A DNA stretch of 64,000 nucleotides from Maribacter huludaoensis (GTDB taxonomy: Bacteria; Bacteroidota; Bacteroidia; Flavobacteriales; Flavobacteriaceae), in assembly GCF_029350945.1 (NCBI RefSeq), contig NZ_JARKMS010000002.1:701376-765375 (forward strand). Reading direction: 5' to 3'. The translations under genes and the position numbers were made by a program. Positions 9,141 to 17,633 of the stretch are shown here, piece by piece; the stretch's first letter is position 1; each line of letters begins with the position of its first letter. Under the pieces are notes generated by a model. That model had not been told where the DNA came from and did no database searches. It was given only the letters and a program-made list of their open reading frames with translations.

Positions 9141-9932
9141 CTATTTTTTAAAAGTATCTGTGAAAAGGGCTATGTAAACAACCCCAATTATTATCATCAT
9201 CAAAGTACATATTGCAGCAAATAAAACAAGAAAGAGTAAAAGTTTTAATATGGTCTGCTTTATGGTCAAATTATAAAGTTTGTAAAATACCCGGGTGAAG
9301 TATCCAATTTGGAATACTAAATTGAACATGGAAACGTAGTAGAGTAATTTAGAATTCCACAAAATTAACATATAAATAATATTGATAATTATGGACAAAT
9401 GTGAGTAAGCATAGATGTTTATTATAAAATGTTCACTAAGGTTGAATTGTTTTTTATTGATAAATACGAGTCTTGAAATCAAAGCCAAAAATGGTAGCAT
9501 GGCCATGTAAAAGAGACTTTGATATTTGAATAAATACGTATTCCATTTCTTTTGAAAATCTTGTCCAAATTTTTCCGCTTCAGTTAAGGATGAAGAATTT
9601 TCATATCTAAAATCAAAATCTAAGGCTTCAGGAAAAAACTCAGTGTACACATAAACAAATAATCCCCCAAAAGTAAGGGCTATCGTAAAATAGCTTATTG
9701 GGTTTAGGTATTTCTTTCTTACACCATTAATATAGCCTCCGATAACTTTATCAGGTTTTGTAAAAAGATGCTTGAAGGTTTTTAAAAAAGTATTGTCAAC
9801 ATTGAAAAAACGTTCTGTGGCATCATTAATAAGATTCTTCACCGTAAGTCTATTTCGAATTACCTTAGCACCACAATCAGGACAATAAGTAAAATCTGTT
9901 CTTAAGTTGCTTTGGCAGTTCTTACAATTCAT
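9141..9932 (-). CDS. DUF3667 zinc-ribbon membrane protein
   Basis: The 263-residue protein starts with a zinc ribbon (CKNCQSNL...YCPDCGAKV, two CxxC pairs), then a conserved stretch NPISYFTIALTFGG, followed by about five membrane helices. This is the DUF3667 family of Bacteroidota, of unknown function. Its ATG overlaps the TAA of cdaA (TAATG), so it is very likely translated in coupling with the diadenylate cyclase. Regulation by or export linked to c-di-AMP is an inference from that coupling alone. The gene is convergent with the ABC exporter, 8 bases away. Confidence 0.88.
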   Translation of the reverse strand: MNCKNCQSNLRTDFTYCPDCGAKVIRNRLTVKNLINDATERFFNVDNTFLKTFKHLFTKPDKVIGGYINGVRKKYLNPISYFTIALTFGGLFVYVYTEFFPEALDFDFRYENSSSLTEAEKFGQDFQKKWNTYLFKYQSLFYMAMLPFLALISRLVFINKKQFNLSEHFIINIYAYSHLSIIINIIYMLILWNSKLLYYVSMFNLVFQIGYFTRVFYKLYNLTIKQTILKLLLFLVLFAAICTLMMIIIGVVYIALFTDTFKK

Positions 9933-10717
9933 TACACCAAATCTTGTTTGATCATATTGCCTAATTGCGTTATGGAGTCATACAGCACAAATTCTCCATT
10001 TTTAATGTAAGAAATCAGTCCTGTTTCTTCACTGACAACAATACTTATTGCATCGGTCTTTTCGCTAATACCTACGGCAGCTCTATGTCGTAAGCCAAAA
10101 CGTAACGGAATATTACGTTCGTTAGATACTGGTAAAATTACCCTTGTAGCAACTATATAATTACCAACAATAACGGCTGCTCCATCATGAAGTGTACTGT
10201 TTTTGTAAAAGATACTTTCTAAAATAGGTTGGTTAATTTCAATATTCATAGGGTCTCCCGTACTTTTTATAAAATCAAGTGAGTTGTTTCGTTCAATAAC
10301 CAAAATAGCTCCGGTTTTACTACTTGCCATTTTTTCACAGGCTTTAAGTATGGCATCAACATCGGTGTCAGTAGATAAACCTTCTTGCTTTAAAAACTTA
10401 AAATGCTTTACAAAGTTTCTTTTGTTCGCAAAATTGGTAGAGCCGATCATTAAGAGAAATTTTCTGATCTCTTGTTGAAAAACAATGATCAATGCAATAA
10501 GACCTACTTGCATAAAAGCCCCTACCATACTGCTGATCATTTGCATGTCCAATAATTCGGTCAATTTCCAAAAAGCCCAAACTATAACAATCCCAATAAA
10601 AATATTGATGGCAACAGACCCTCTAACAAGCTTGTAGATGTAGTAAAGAAGTACGGCAACAAAAATGATGTCCAGAACATCCGTAATCTTAAAGTCAATA
10701 AAATTTAAAAAATCCAA
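9932..10717 (-). CDS. cdaA: diadenylate cyclase CdaA
   Basis: This enzyme makes cyclic di-AMP from two ATP. It has three N-terminal membrane helices, a linker, and the DAC (DisA_N) domain with both signature motifs: DGAAVIVG (DGA) and GLRHRAA (RHR). IVVSEETG follows as usual. There is no ATG at the start. I propose the TTG at 10717 (MDFLNFIDFKITDVLDI), since the helix-forming sequence begins there; another TTG at 10756 would add 13 residues. The gene follows folP and its stop overlaps the DUF3667 start. folP-cdaA pairing is common in Bacteroidota. Confidence 0.95.
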   Translation of the reverse strand: MDFLNFIDFKITDVLDIIFVAVLLYYIYKLVRGSVAINIFIGIVIVWAFWKLTELLDMQMISSMVGAFMQVGLIALIIVFQQEIRKFLLMIGSTNFANKRNFVKHFKFLKQEGLSTDTDVDAILKACEKMASSKTGAILVIERNNSLDFIKSTGDPMNIEINQPILESIFYKNSTLHDGAAVIVGNYIVATRVILPVSNERNIPLRFGLRHRAAVGISEKTDAISIVVSEETGLISYIKNGEFVLYDSITQLGNMIKQDLV

Positions 10718-10765
10718 TCGGTACCGTTTTAGTAAAATTAAGAAATTAGATAACAAGAAATCAAT

Positions 10766-11599
10766 TTAACCCTGAGCATTTAATTGTTCAAAGAGTTTTA
10801 TACATTCCACAGCTTCTTTAACATCGTGTACGCGTAATATTTTTGCTCCCTTTTGCAAGCATACCATATGTAACGCTGTTGTTCCATTCAATGCATGCTC
10901 AGCAGTAGTATTCAAAGTTTTGTATATCATTGATTTTCTACTGATACCTGCTAGTAGTGGATGTTCGATCACATTTAAAACTTCCATGTGATTTAAAAGC
11001 TCATAGTTCTGTTTTAAATTTTTTGCAAATCCGAAACCTGGATCAATGATCATATCCGTAATACCCAAAGCTTTAGCTGCTCCCAATCTTTCTGAAAAAA
11101 AGAAAAGTATTTCTTTTAAAATATCTTCGTAACCGGTTTTTTGCTGCATATTTTGTGGAGTTCCGCGCATATGCATCATAATGTAGGGTACCTTCAATTC
11201 TGCAATTGTGCTTAGCATGTTTTTATCCTGTACTCCCGCAGAAATATCGTTTATTATTGCAGCTCCTCTTTCTATACATGCTTTGGCAACATTACTTCTA
11301 AAAGTGTCAATAGAAAGTACTGCTTCTGGAAAATTCTTTAGAATCAAATTAACTATTGGGGTAATTCTTTTTAATTCTTTTGCCTCATCAACTTCTAAAG
11401 CGCCTGGTCTTGAACTGTAGGCACCAACATCGATAAAGGTGGCACCTTGGAAAAGCATTTTTTCAACTTGTTGCAGTATACTGGATTCGTCCTTATATTT
11501 TCCTCCGTCAAAAAAAGAATCTGGAGTAACGTTTAGAATGCCCATTACCTTGGGCTGGTCTAGTGATATGAGTTTACCGTTGCAATTTATGGTCATCAT
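10766..11599 (-). CDS. folP: dihydropteroate synthase
   Basis: The 277-residue TIM-barrel enzyme joins p-aminobenzoate to dihydropterin pyrophosphate in folate synthesis and is the sulfonamide target. The two family signatures are clear: MGILNVTPDSFFDGGK (pyrophosphate loop) and MIIDPGFGFAKN, with GISRKSM near the end. I start at the ATG at 11599; an in-frame TTG at 11602 is the longest form and another ATG lies at 11596. It heads a minus-strand operon with cdaA and DUF3667, and is divergent from the DUF1599 gene. Confidence 0.96.
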   Translation of the reverse strand: MMTINCNGKLISLDQPKVMGILNVTPDSFFDGGKYKDESSILQQVEKMLFQGATFIDVGAYSSRPGALEVDEAKELKRITPIVNLILKNFPEAVLSIDTFRSNVAKACIERGAAIINDISAGVQDKNMLSTIAELKVPYIMMHMRGTPQNMQQKTGYEDILKEILFFFSERLGAAKALGITDMIIDPGFGFAKNLKQNYELLNHMEVLNVIEHPLLAGISRKSMIYKTLNTTAEHALNGTTALHMVCLQKGAKILRVHDVKEAVECIKLFEQLNAQG

Positions 11600-11699
11600 C
11601 AATTATTATCAGGAAATTGTGGCATTTTCCAAGTTTAAACCATCTATCTTGATGGTTACAATTTTTTAAGCGAAATTTACACAAATTAGATAGAATTAC

Positions 11700-12248
11700 A
11701 TGCTAGATACGGCAAAGGAATACGATGAGGTAATTCAGGTTTGTTTAAATCTGTACCAGAAAAAAATGTCAGATTACGGTAGTGCATGGCGCATATTACG
11801 ATTGCCATCGTTAACGGATCAAATTTTTATAAAAGCACAACGCATACGTAGTCTTCAAGAAAATGAAGTTAGAAAGGTTGACGAAGGTGAGCGATCTGAG
11901 TTTATTGGTATCATAAATTATTCTGTAATGGCCTTGATTCAGCTAGAATTAGGGGTTGCCGATCAACCGGATCTAACTACTGAAAAAGCAGTTGAATTGT
12001 ATAACAAGCATATAAAGGTCACCAAAGAATTGATGTTGAACAAGAATCACGACTATGGTGAAGCTTGGCGAGATATGAGAGTAAGTTCACTTACAGATTT
12101 AATTTTACAGAAACTTCTTCGTGTAAAACAAATTGAGGACAACAAAGGCAAAACCTTGGTAAGTGAAGGTATAGATGCCAATTATCAAGATATGATCAAT
12201 TATGCAGTTTTTGCATTGATACATTTAGGTTCAGAATCAGAAAAATAA
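11700..12248 (+). CDS. DUF1599 domain protein (internal duplication)
   Basis: The 182-residue protein consists of two copies of one helical unit. Residues about 10-80 (YQKKMSDYGSAWRILRLPSLTDQI...) and about 105-175 (LNKNHDYGEAWRDMRVSSLTDLI...) align throughout, ending in GIINYSVMALIQL and DMINYAVFALIHL. This is the DUF1599 family (also linked by name to nucleotide-modification-associated domains). The gene opens the conserved five-gene run DUF1599-DoxX-tpiA-prmA-clpS. Spacing to the next start is 7 bases. Biological role is unknown. Confidence 0.88.
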   Translation: MLDTAKEYDEVIQVCLNLYQKKMSDYGSAWRILRLPSLTDQIFIKAQRIRSLQENEVRKVDEGERSEFIGIINYSVMALIQLELGVADQPDLTTEKAVELYNKHIKVTKELMLNKNHDYGEAWRDMRVSSLTDLILQKLLRVKQIEDNKGKTLVSEGIDANYQDMINYAVFALIHLGSESEK

Positions 12249-12255
12249 GAATTGA

Positions 12256-13353
12256 ATGAAGTATTTAGTAGGGGTCGTTAGAATTTTTGTTGGTGTACTT
12301 TTTATTATAAGCGGCTTTATAAAACTGAACGACCCTGTTGGGTTTTCTTTTAAGTTAGAAGAATACTTTAGTCAAGGTGTTTTGGATTTGCCTTTTTTAA
12401 CTCCGTTCGCATTAGCTATTTCTATACTTGTAGTGATTGCAGAAGTAATGGTGGGAGTTATGCTAATACTTGGATATAAACGTAAAATTACCATATGGAC
12501 ATTGATTGCGATGATCGTATTCTTTACGTTCCTAACTTTTTACTCTGCTTATTTCAATAAGGTTACAGATTGTGGCTGCTTTGGCGATGCTATAAAGTTG
12601 ACGCCCTGGGAGTCTTTTACAAAAGATGTAGTGCTATTGGTTCTAATATTGATTATTTATGTTGGTAGAAAGTTTATTACACCCTTAGTAAATTCAAAAA
12701 TGTTGATGACAGCCTTAGCGGTATCATTTTTTGCCTGTATAGGTTATGTATATTATGTGCTGAACCATTTGCCGGTAATAGATTTTAGGCCTTATGAAAT
12801 TGGTAAGAACATTGAAGAGGGTATGAGTGTACCGGAGAATGCTCCAAAAGCTATTTTTGAATATAAATGGAAGTTCAATGTAAACGGTAATGAAGAAATT
12901 CATGTGACCACAGGAGATTACCCTTCGGTAAACGGTGAGTTTATAGATGTGGAAACAGAAGAGATTCAGGCAGGATATGAGCCACCTGTCCATGATTTCA
13001 CCATAGAACAAGAGGGTGAAGATTTTGCAGCTTCTTTACTACAAGAACCCAAACTGGTAATGGTGATTGCGTATGATTTAAGAAAATCAAATTTAGAAGA
13101 GTTCAATACTATTAAGGTAGTGGCAGATAAGGCAATAAAAGCGGGTTATAAAGTAATTGGTATGTCGGCATCGGGTCCTGATCAAACAAATGCGTTGATA
13201 AAAGAATATAATTTAGATTTTGAATTCTACTTTACCGATGAAACTACATTGAAGACCATAGTAAGATCAAATCCTGGTGTATTGGTCTTAGAAAAAGGTA
13301 CTATAAAACAGAAAGTACATTATAACGATTTAGAAGATTTGATTTTCAATTAA
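12256..13353 (+). CDS. DoxX/MauE-type membrane protein with thioredoxin-like tail
   Basis: The 365-residue protein has a four-helix DoxX/MauE domain at the N-terminus (VRIFVGVLFIISGFIKLNDPVGF...; CGCFGD motif after the third helix) and a soluble C-terminal part that looks thioredoxin-like (KVIGMSASGP...) but lacks a CxxC. MauE-like proteins handle disulfide chemistry in the envelope; the CGCFGD cysteines would suit that. This BT_3928-type arrangement is widespread in Bacteroidota next to tpiA. It follows DUF1599 by 7 bases and precedes tpiA by 40. Confidence 0.87.
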   Translation: MKYLVGVVRIFVGVLFIISGFIKLNDPVGFSFKLEEYFSQGVLDLPFLTPFALAISILVVIAEVMVGVMLILGYKRKITIWTLIAMIVFFTFLTFYSAYFNKVTDCGCFGDAIKLTPWESFTKDVVLLVLILIIYVGRKFITPLVNSKMLMTALAVSFFACIGYVYYVLNHLPVIDFRPYEIGKNIEEGMSVPENAPKAIFEYKWKFNVNGNEEIHVTTGDYPSVNGEFIDVETEEIQAGYEPPVHDFTIEQEGEDFAASLLQEPKLVMVIAYDLRKSNLEEFNTIKVVADKAIKAGYKVIGMSASGPDQTNALIKEYNLDFEFYFTDETTLKTIVRSNPGVLVLEKGTIKQKVHYNDLEDLIFN

Positions 13354-13393
13354 AATTTGAAACGAAAACAATATAATTAGAAACAAAAACAAC

Positions 13394-14143
13394 ATGAGAG
13401 CAAAAATAGTAGCAGGTAACTGGAAAATGAATAAGAATTTAGCCGAGACCGAAACACTTTTAGCGGAGTTGTCTGCAAAATTGCCGGATACCGATGCAGA
13501 AGTTATGGTAGCACCAACATTTGTGAATTTATCTTCCGCAGTTCATGCATTAGAAAGTTCTAAGATAGAGGTTATAGCACAGAATATGCATTATGCCGAG
13601 AGTGGGGCGTATACAGGTGAAATCTCTGCAGATATGTTATTGAACATTGGTATTGATACTGCTATTATAGGACACTCAGAAAGAAGAGCTTATTTTGGGG
13701 AAGACGATGATATTCTTTCAAAGAAAGTTGCAACTGCTTTAGGTAAAGGTATACGTGTTATGTTTTGCTTTGGTGAAGAATTAGAAGATCGTAAATCTGG
13801 TAATCATTTTAAATTGGTGGAGAGTCAGTTAAAGAATGTTCTTTTTGATTTGGAGCCATCTGCGTGGTCTAAAATTGTTTTGGCATATGAGCCGGTATGG
13901 GCAATTGGTACAGGTGAAACGGCTTCTCCTGAGCAGGCTCAAGAAATGCATGCCTTTATTCGTAAAACCATTTCAGAAGCATTTAATGCTACTATTGCCA
14001 ATAACGTAACCATTCTTTATGGTGGTAGTGTTAAGCCGGGCAATGCCGAAGAAATCTTTTCTAAACCAGACGTAGATGGTGGTTTGATCGGTGGCGCTTC
14101 TTTAGTTGCGGACGATTTTATTGCTATCATTAAAGCTATTTAA
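13394..14143 (+). CDS. tpiA: triose-phosphate isomerase
   Basis: The 249-residue TIM-barrel enzyme interconverts dihydroxyacetone phosphate and glyceraldehyde-3-phosphate. Active-site residues are present: the lysine in GNWKMN, the histidine in IGHSERR, the glutamate in AYEPVWAIGTG, and the phosphate loop YGGSVKPGN. Length and start are standard. It is the third gene of the DUF1599-to-clpS operon. Besides glycolysis, it would also process the DHAP made by the rhamnose aldolase encoded at 42 kb. Confidence 0.98.
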   Translation: MRAKIVAGNWKMNKNLAETETLLAELSAKLPDTDAEVMVAPTFVNLSSAVHALESSKIEVIAQNMHYAESGAYTGEISADMLLNIGIDTAIIGHSERRAYFGEDDDILSKKVATALGKGIRVMFCFGEELEDRKSGNHFKLVESQLKNVLFDLEPSAWSKIVLAYEPVWAIGTGETASPEQAQEMHAFIRKTISEAFNATIANNVTILYGGSVKPGNAEEIFSKPDVDGGLIGGASLVADDFIAIIKAI

Positions 14144-14157
14144 GCTAGTATTTATAA

Positions 14158-14994
14158 ATGAGCGATAACACATATATTGAATACCGTTTTACGGTAGAAC
14201 CTAAAGATCCGGCTTCAGACCTTCTTATTGCAGAATTGGGCGAAGTCGGTTTTGAAAGTTTTATAGAAGAGGAAGATGATGTTTTGGCATATATTCAAAA
14301 AACTGAATGGTCTGTAGGTATATTAAAAGATCTTCCTATTTTACAGAATTCCAGATATAAATTTACATATGACTACAAGGAAATAGAACAAGAGAACTGG
14401 AACGCTACTTGGGAGCAAAATTTTCAACCTATAATTGTTGATGATATTTGCATGATAAGAGCTCCTTTTCATGAGGCTATTGATGTGAAGTATGATATTG
14501 TCATTGAACCTAAAATGAGTTTTGGTACTGGTCATCATGAAACTACACATATGATGTTGCAACATATCCTACAGTTAGATGTGAAGAATAAAACTGTTTT
14601 AGATATGGGCAGTGGTACGGGTGTTTTAGCAATTTTAGCAGCTATGCGGGGCGCAACTGACATTGATGCCATTGACATTGATAATTGGTGTTATTTGAAT
14701 GCTAAAGAGAATGTTGCGCGTAATAAAATGGATTTCATTTCTGTATACGAAGGAGATGTTACATTGCTTGAAGGTAGGAAGTATGATTTGATCATTGCAA
14801 ACATTAACAGGAACATTCTGTTAGCGGATTTGCCTAGTTATGCGAAATCCTTAAATTCAGGGGGTGTTTTATTGTTAAGTGGTTTTTATACAGAAGATTT
14901 AAAAATGATTTCACAAAAATGCACAGATTTAGCGTTAAAATTTGAAAAAAACCTTGAACGCAATAATTGGGTTGCGGCAAAATATGTAAATTAG
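14158..14994 (+). CDS. prmA: ribosomal protein L11 methyltransferase
   Basis: The 278-residue SAM-dependent enzyme methylates L11. The N-terminal substrate-recognition domain is followed by the Rossmann methyltransferase domain with SFGTGHHETT, VLDMGSGTGVLAI (SAM loop) and the post-I motif IIANINRNIL. The start lies 14 bases after tpiA. The clpS frame opens within its 3' end, but the likely clpS start is 18 bases after the prmA stop. Confidence 0.96.
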   Translation: MSDNTYIEYRFTVEPKDPASDLLIAELGEVGFESFIEEEDDVLAYIQKTEWSVGILKDLPILQNSRYKFTYDYKEIEQENWNATWEQNFQPIIVDDICMIRAPFHEAIDVKYDIVIEPKMSFGTGHHETTHMMLQHILQLDVKNKTVLDMGSGTGVLAILAAMRGATDIDAIDIDNWCYLNAKENVARNKMDFISVYEGDVTLLEGRKYDLIIANINRNILLADLPSYAKSLNSGGVLLLSGFYTEDLKMISQKCTDLALKFEKNLERNNWVAAKYVN

Positions 14995-15011
14995 AAGGTA
15001 TTAATTGGAAT

Positions 15012-15290
15012 ATGATGAGTACAAGAGAAGAAATTTCCGAAGAATTACTTTTAGAAGAAGAAACGGTTCAGCAGAATGAAATCGTTCTTTTTAATGATGA
15101 AGTCAATACATTTGACCATGTTATAAACACACTTATGTCTGTATGTGAACATTCTCCGGAACAAGCAGAACAGTGTTCCTTGATCGTACATTATAATGGA
15201 AAGTGTACGGTAAAAACAGGGGAGTATGAAGAGTTAAAACCAAAATGTTCTAAATTATTACAGGCTGGGCTAAGTGCAGAAATCGTTTAA
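15012..15290 (+). CDS. clpS: ATP-dependent Clp protease adaptor ClpS
   Basis: The 92-residue adaptor delivers N-degron substrates to ClpAP. The core is conserved: VLFNDEVNTFDHVI, then SVCEHSPEQAEQCSLIVHYNGKCTVKTG. I start at the ATG at 15012 (another ATG follows at 15015); the longer frame from 14967 overlaps prmA and adds non-conserved residues. It is the last gene of the operon, with a terminator 50 bases downstream. Confidence 0.94.
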   Translation: MMSTREEISEELLLEEETVQQNEIVLFNDEVNTFDHVINTLMSVCEHSPEQAEQCSLIVHYNGKCTVKTGEYEELKPKCSKLLQAGLSAEIV

Positions 15291-15339
15291 TGAAAACACG
15301 TAAAACTTGGAATGTTGTTTATTTTAAGTTTTCAATAAT

Positions 15340-15372
15340 AAAAAATCCCTTGATCAAATCAAGGGATTTTTT
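15340..15372 (+). terminator. bidirectional terminator between clpS and the 82-aa ORF
   Basis: AAAAAATCCCTTGAT pairs perfectly with ATCAAGGGATTTTTT around CAA. The symmetric A and T runs let it act for clpS on the plus strand and for the convergent small gene on the minus strand. Confidence 0.88.
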
Positions 15373-15422
15373 ATTTTTAAATCTCTATAGAGAATTTAAA
15401 TAAGTCTGTAAATCTATAAAAC

Positions 15423-15671
15423 TTATACTAAGGGTACTCCGTTCAATCTTTTTTCAATCTTCTTCTTTTTGACTGTAACTTCTTTCATTACATCCATCAA
15501 GTTAGAATCTTTAGTTTCCTTGTATATTTCGTTAATGCTTAAAATAAGTGCTTTTGCCTCTCTTGACGCCTCTACTCGGTCACTAGTAGACATATTACTC
15601 ATTTTTCGACCTATAAATTCCTGAGCTTTTTCAAGTAACTCCATTTGCTTCTTTTTTTTCAAAGTTAACAT
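15423..15671 (-). CDS. small charged helical protein, unknown
   Basis: The 82-residue protein begins MLTLKKKKQMELLEKAQ and is almost entirely helical and charged, ending KKKKIEKRLNGVPLV. No membrane segment or catalytic motif is visible. The ATG at 15671 is preferred; a TTG at 15689 would add six residues and an internal Met at residue 10 is also possible. It is a single gene, convergent with clpS and sharing its terminator. A role as a small nucleic-acid- or protein-binding factor is only suggested by composition. Confidence 0.6.
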   Translation of the reverse strand: MLTLKKKKQMELLEKAQEFIGRKMSNMSTSDRVEASREAKALILSINEIYKETKDSNLMDVMKEVTVKKKKIEKRLNGVPLV

Positions 15672-15943
15672 AATATTCAAATTACGCAATTCTTTGTCAA
15701 TTGTATATAGTTATAGAACTATTAGATAATAGTATTTATGAACAATTTAACGAAATAAGTATGTTTTGACCTCTTTTTTGTGTTGTTAATAGAATTTTGG
15801 GGATATTTTTCTAGCTCATTTCAATTTGTTGCCATGAATGGGCTTAATAATTGTAGCTATTTCATTAGCTCAAGGTGTATTTTTGTGAATCGTACAATTT
15901 CTAATAATAAAGTTAGGTATTATCACATTTTCTGATTGATTTA

Positions 15944-15974
15944 CTTGCTAAATATATAAAATAGGATATATTTG
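15944..15974 (+). promoter_or_regulatory. promoter of the uxaC-TRAP unit (CTTG-N19-TATATTTG)
   Basis: CTTG at 15944-15947 is separated by exactly 19 bases from TATATTTG at 15967-15974, matching the Bacteroidota primary-sigma promoter (TTTG-N19-TAnnTTTG). Transcription would start near 15981, giving uxaC a leader of roughly 190 bases. The LacI-type operator lies directly on the start region. I see no gene elsewhere in the 15690-16173 gap; the remainder is AT-rich. Confidence 0.6.
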
Positions 15975-15988
15975 TGTAATCGATTGCA
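15975..15988 (+). promoter_or_regulatory. LacI-type operator in front of uxaC
   Basis: TGTAATCGATTGCA has CG at its centre and arms that differ at one position. CG-centred palindromes of this kind are the usual targets of LacI-family repressors. It begins one base after the -7 box, so a bound repressor would block the start site. The LacI regulator encoded at 20439-21461 is the natural candidate. Confidence 0.55.
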
Positions 15989-16173
15989 TTAAAATTTTAA
16001 TCTGTTTTATGAGATAGTAAAATTGTCGTGACTTCTTAAACTATAAATAGTACGAAAGTTTTAACGCTATATTTTACAATGTGTATTATGTATTCAGGTT
16101 TTATAGATTGGAATGTTCATAACATCATTTTTGATGGTAAACCATTTAAATGACAATCAATAAATGAAGAACA

Positions 16174-17592
16174 ATGAGTAATTCTATAGCAAATAATAAT
16201 ACGTTTATTACCCATGATTTTCTTTTGGAAAATCAATACTCGCAAAGGTTATTTCATGACTACGCATCACAAATGCCTATCATAGATTACCATTGTCACT
16301 TGCCGCCAGCTGAAATTGCGAGGAATAGACAGTTTAAGAACCTTACAAAAATATGGAATGATGGCGATCATTATAAATGGCGGGCCATGAGAACTTTTGG
16401 TATAGATGAAAAGTTTATTACAGGTAATGCTACAGATAGGGAGAAATTTTTACAATGGGGCAAGACTGTACCATATACCCTAAGGAACCCGCTATATCAT
16501 TGGACACATTTAGAACTTAAACGCTATTTTAATATTGACCTGCTGTTGAATGAAGACACTGCAAATAATATTTATGATGATGCAACAGCAAAACTTCAAA
16601 CACCTGAGTATAGTTGTCAAAGTCTCATTAATAAAATGAATGTTGAGGTTATCTGTACTACGGAAGATCCTATTGATAGTTTAGATAATCATGTAAAACT
16701 TAAGAACAGTCATTTTAATGTAAAAGTGAGCACTGCATTTAGGCCCGATAAAGCTATTGTAATTTCCAGCGAATCTTATCTAGATTATATAGAAAAGTTA
16801 TCTACAGTAAGTAAGGTTTCTATTAATTCATATAAATCTTTGTGTGATGCGCTCTTGTTACGTTTAGATTATTTTGAGGAAAATGGATGTTCATTGTCAG
16901 ACCATGGCTTAAGTTACGTTCCGTTTAGAGCGTTTACGGATGCTGAAATTGAAAACATTTTTCAAAAGAGAAGGAATAAAAAGCAATTGACTTTAGAGGA
17001 AGATGAGAAATTTCAAACTTCAATCTTATTATTTCTGTGTGAGCAATACCATTCTCGCGGGTGGATTCAACAATTTCATTTAGGAGCTTTACGAAACAAC
17101 AATGCTAGAATGACCCAAATTCTAGGTCCTGATTCTGGTTGGGATTCCATAGGTGATTATTCGCAAGCCAGAACTCTTTCCAGCTTTTTAAATGCTTTGG
17201 ATAGAAAAGATAAACTAGCCAAAACTATTTTATACAATCTAAATCCATCGGACAATGAAGTTTTGGCCACTATGATAGGTAATTATAACGATGGTAAAGT
17301 AAAAGGTAAAATGCAGTTTGGTTCCGGTTGGTGGTTTATGGATCAAAAAGATGGTATGACAAGGCAGTTGAATGCATTGTCAAATATGAGTCTAATTAGT
17401 TGTTTTATAGGAATGTTGACCGATTCTAGGTCATTTCTCTCGTTCCCTCGGCATGAATATTTTAGAAGAATAGTCTGTAACCTTTTCGGACAAGAGATGC
17501 AGAGAGGAGAACTGCCAAAAGATTTTGATTTGGTGGGTAAGATAATTCAAGATATAAGTTACAATAATGCCAAAGAGTATTTCAAGTTTTAA
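16174..17592 (+). CDS. uxaC: uronate isomerase (glucuronate/galacturonate isomerase)
   Basis: The 472-residue amidohydrolase-fold enzyme converts D-glucuronate to D-fructuronate and D-galacturonate to D-tagaturonate in the cytoplasm. Family features are the metal-binding IIDYHCHLPP near residue 40, the RAMRTFGI segment, WIQQFHLGALRNNN and a final SFLSFPRHEYFRR. Length is normal. It is the first gene of a plus-strand unit with a TRAP transporter, which supports uptake and isomerisation of a free uronate. Products would pass to UxuB and UxuA, each present twice in this window. Confidence 0.95.
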   Translation: MSNSIANNNTFITHDFLLENQYSQRLFHDYASQMPIIDYHCHLPPAEIARNRQFKNLTKIWNDGDHYKWRAMRTFGIDEKFITGNATDREKFLQWGKTVPYTLRNPLYHWTHLELKRYFNIDLLLNEDTANNIYDDATAKLQTPEYSCQSLINKMNVEVICTTEDPIDSLDNHVKLKNSHFNVKVSTAFRPDKAIVISSESYLDYIEKLSTVSKVSINSYKSLCDALLLRLDYFEENGCSLSDHGLSYVPFRAFTDAEIENIFQKRRNKKQLTLEEDEKFQTSILLFLCEQYHSRGWIQQFHLGALRNNNARMTQILGPDSGWDSIGDYSQARTLSSFLNALDRKDKLAKTILYNLNPSDNEVLATMIGNYNDGKVKGKMQFGSGWWFMDQKDGMTRQLNALSNMSLISCFIGMLTDSRSFLSFPRHEYFRRIVCNLFGQEMQRGELPKDFDLVGKIIQDISYNNAKEYFKF

Positions 17593-17633
17593 TTAAAAAT
17601 GTAGGTCTTTTCTAATCCTGTTAATCTATTTAT

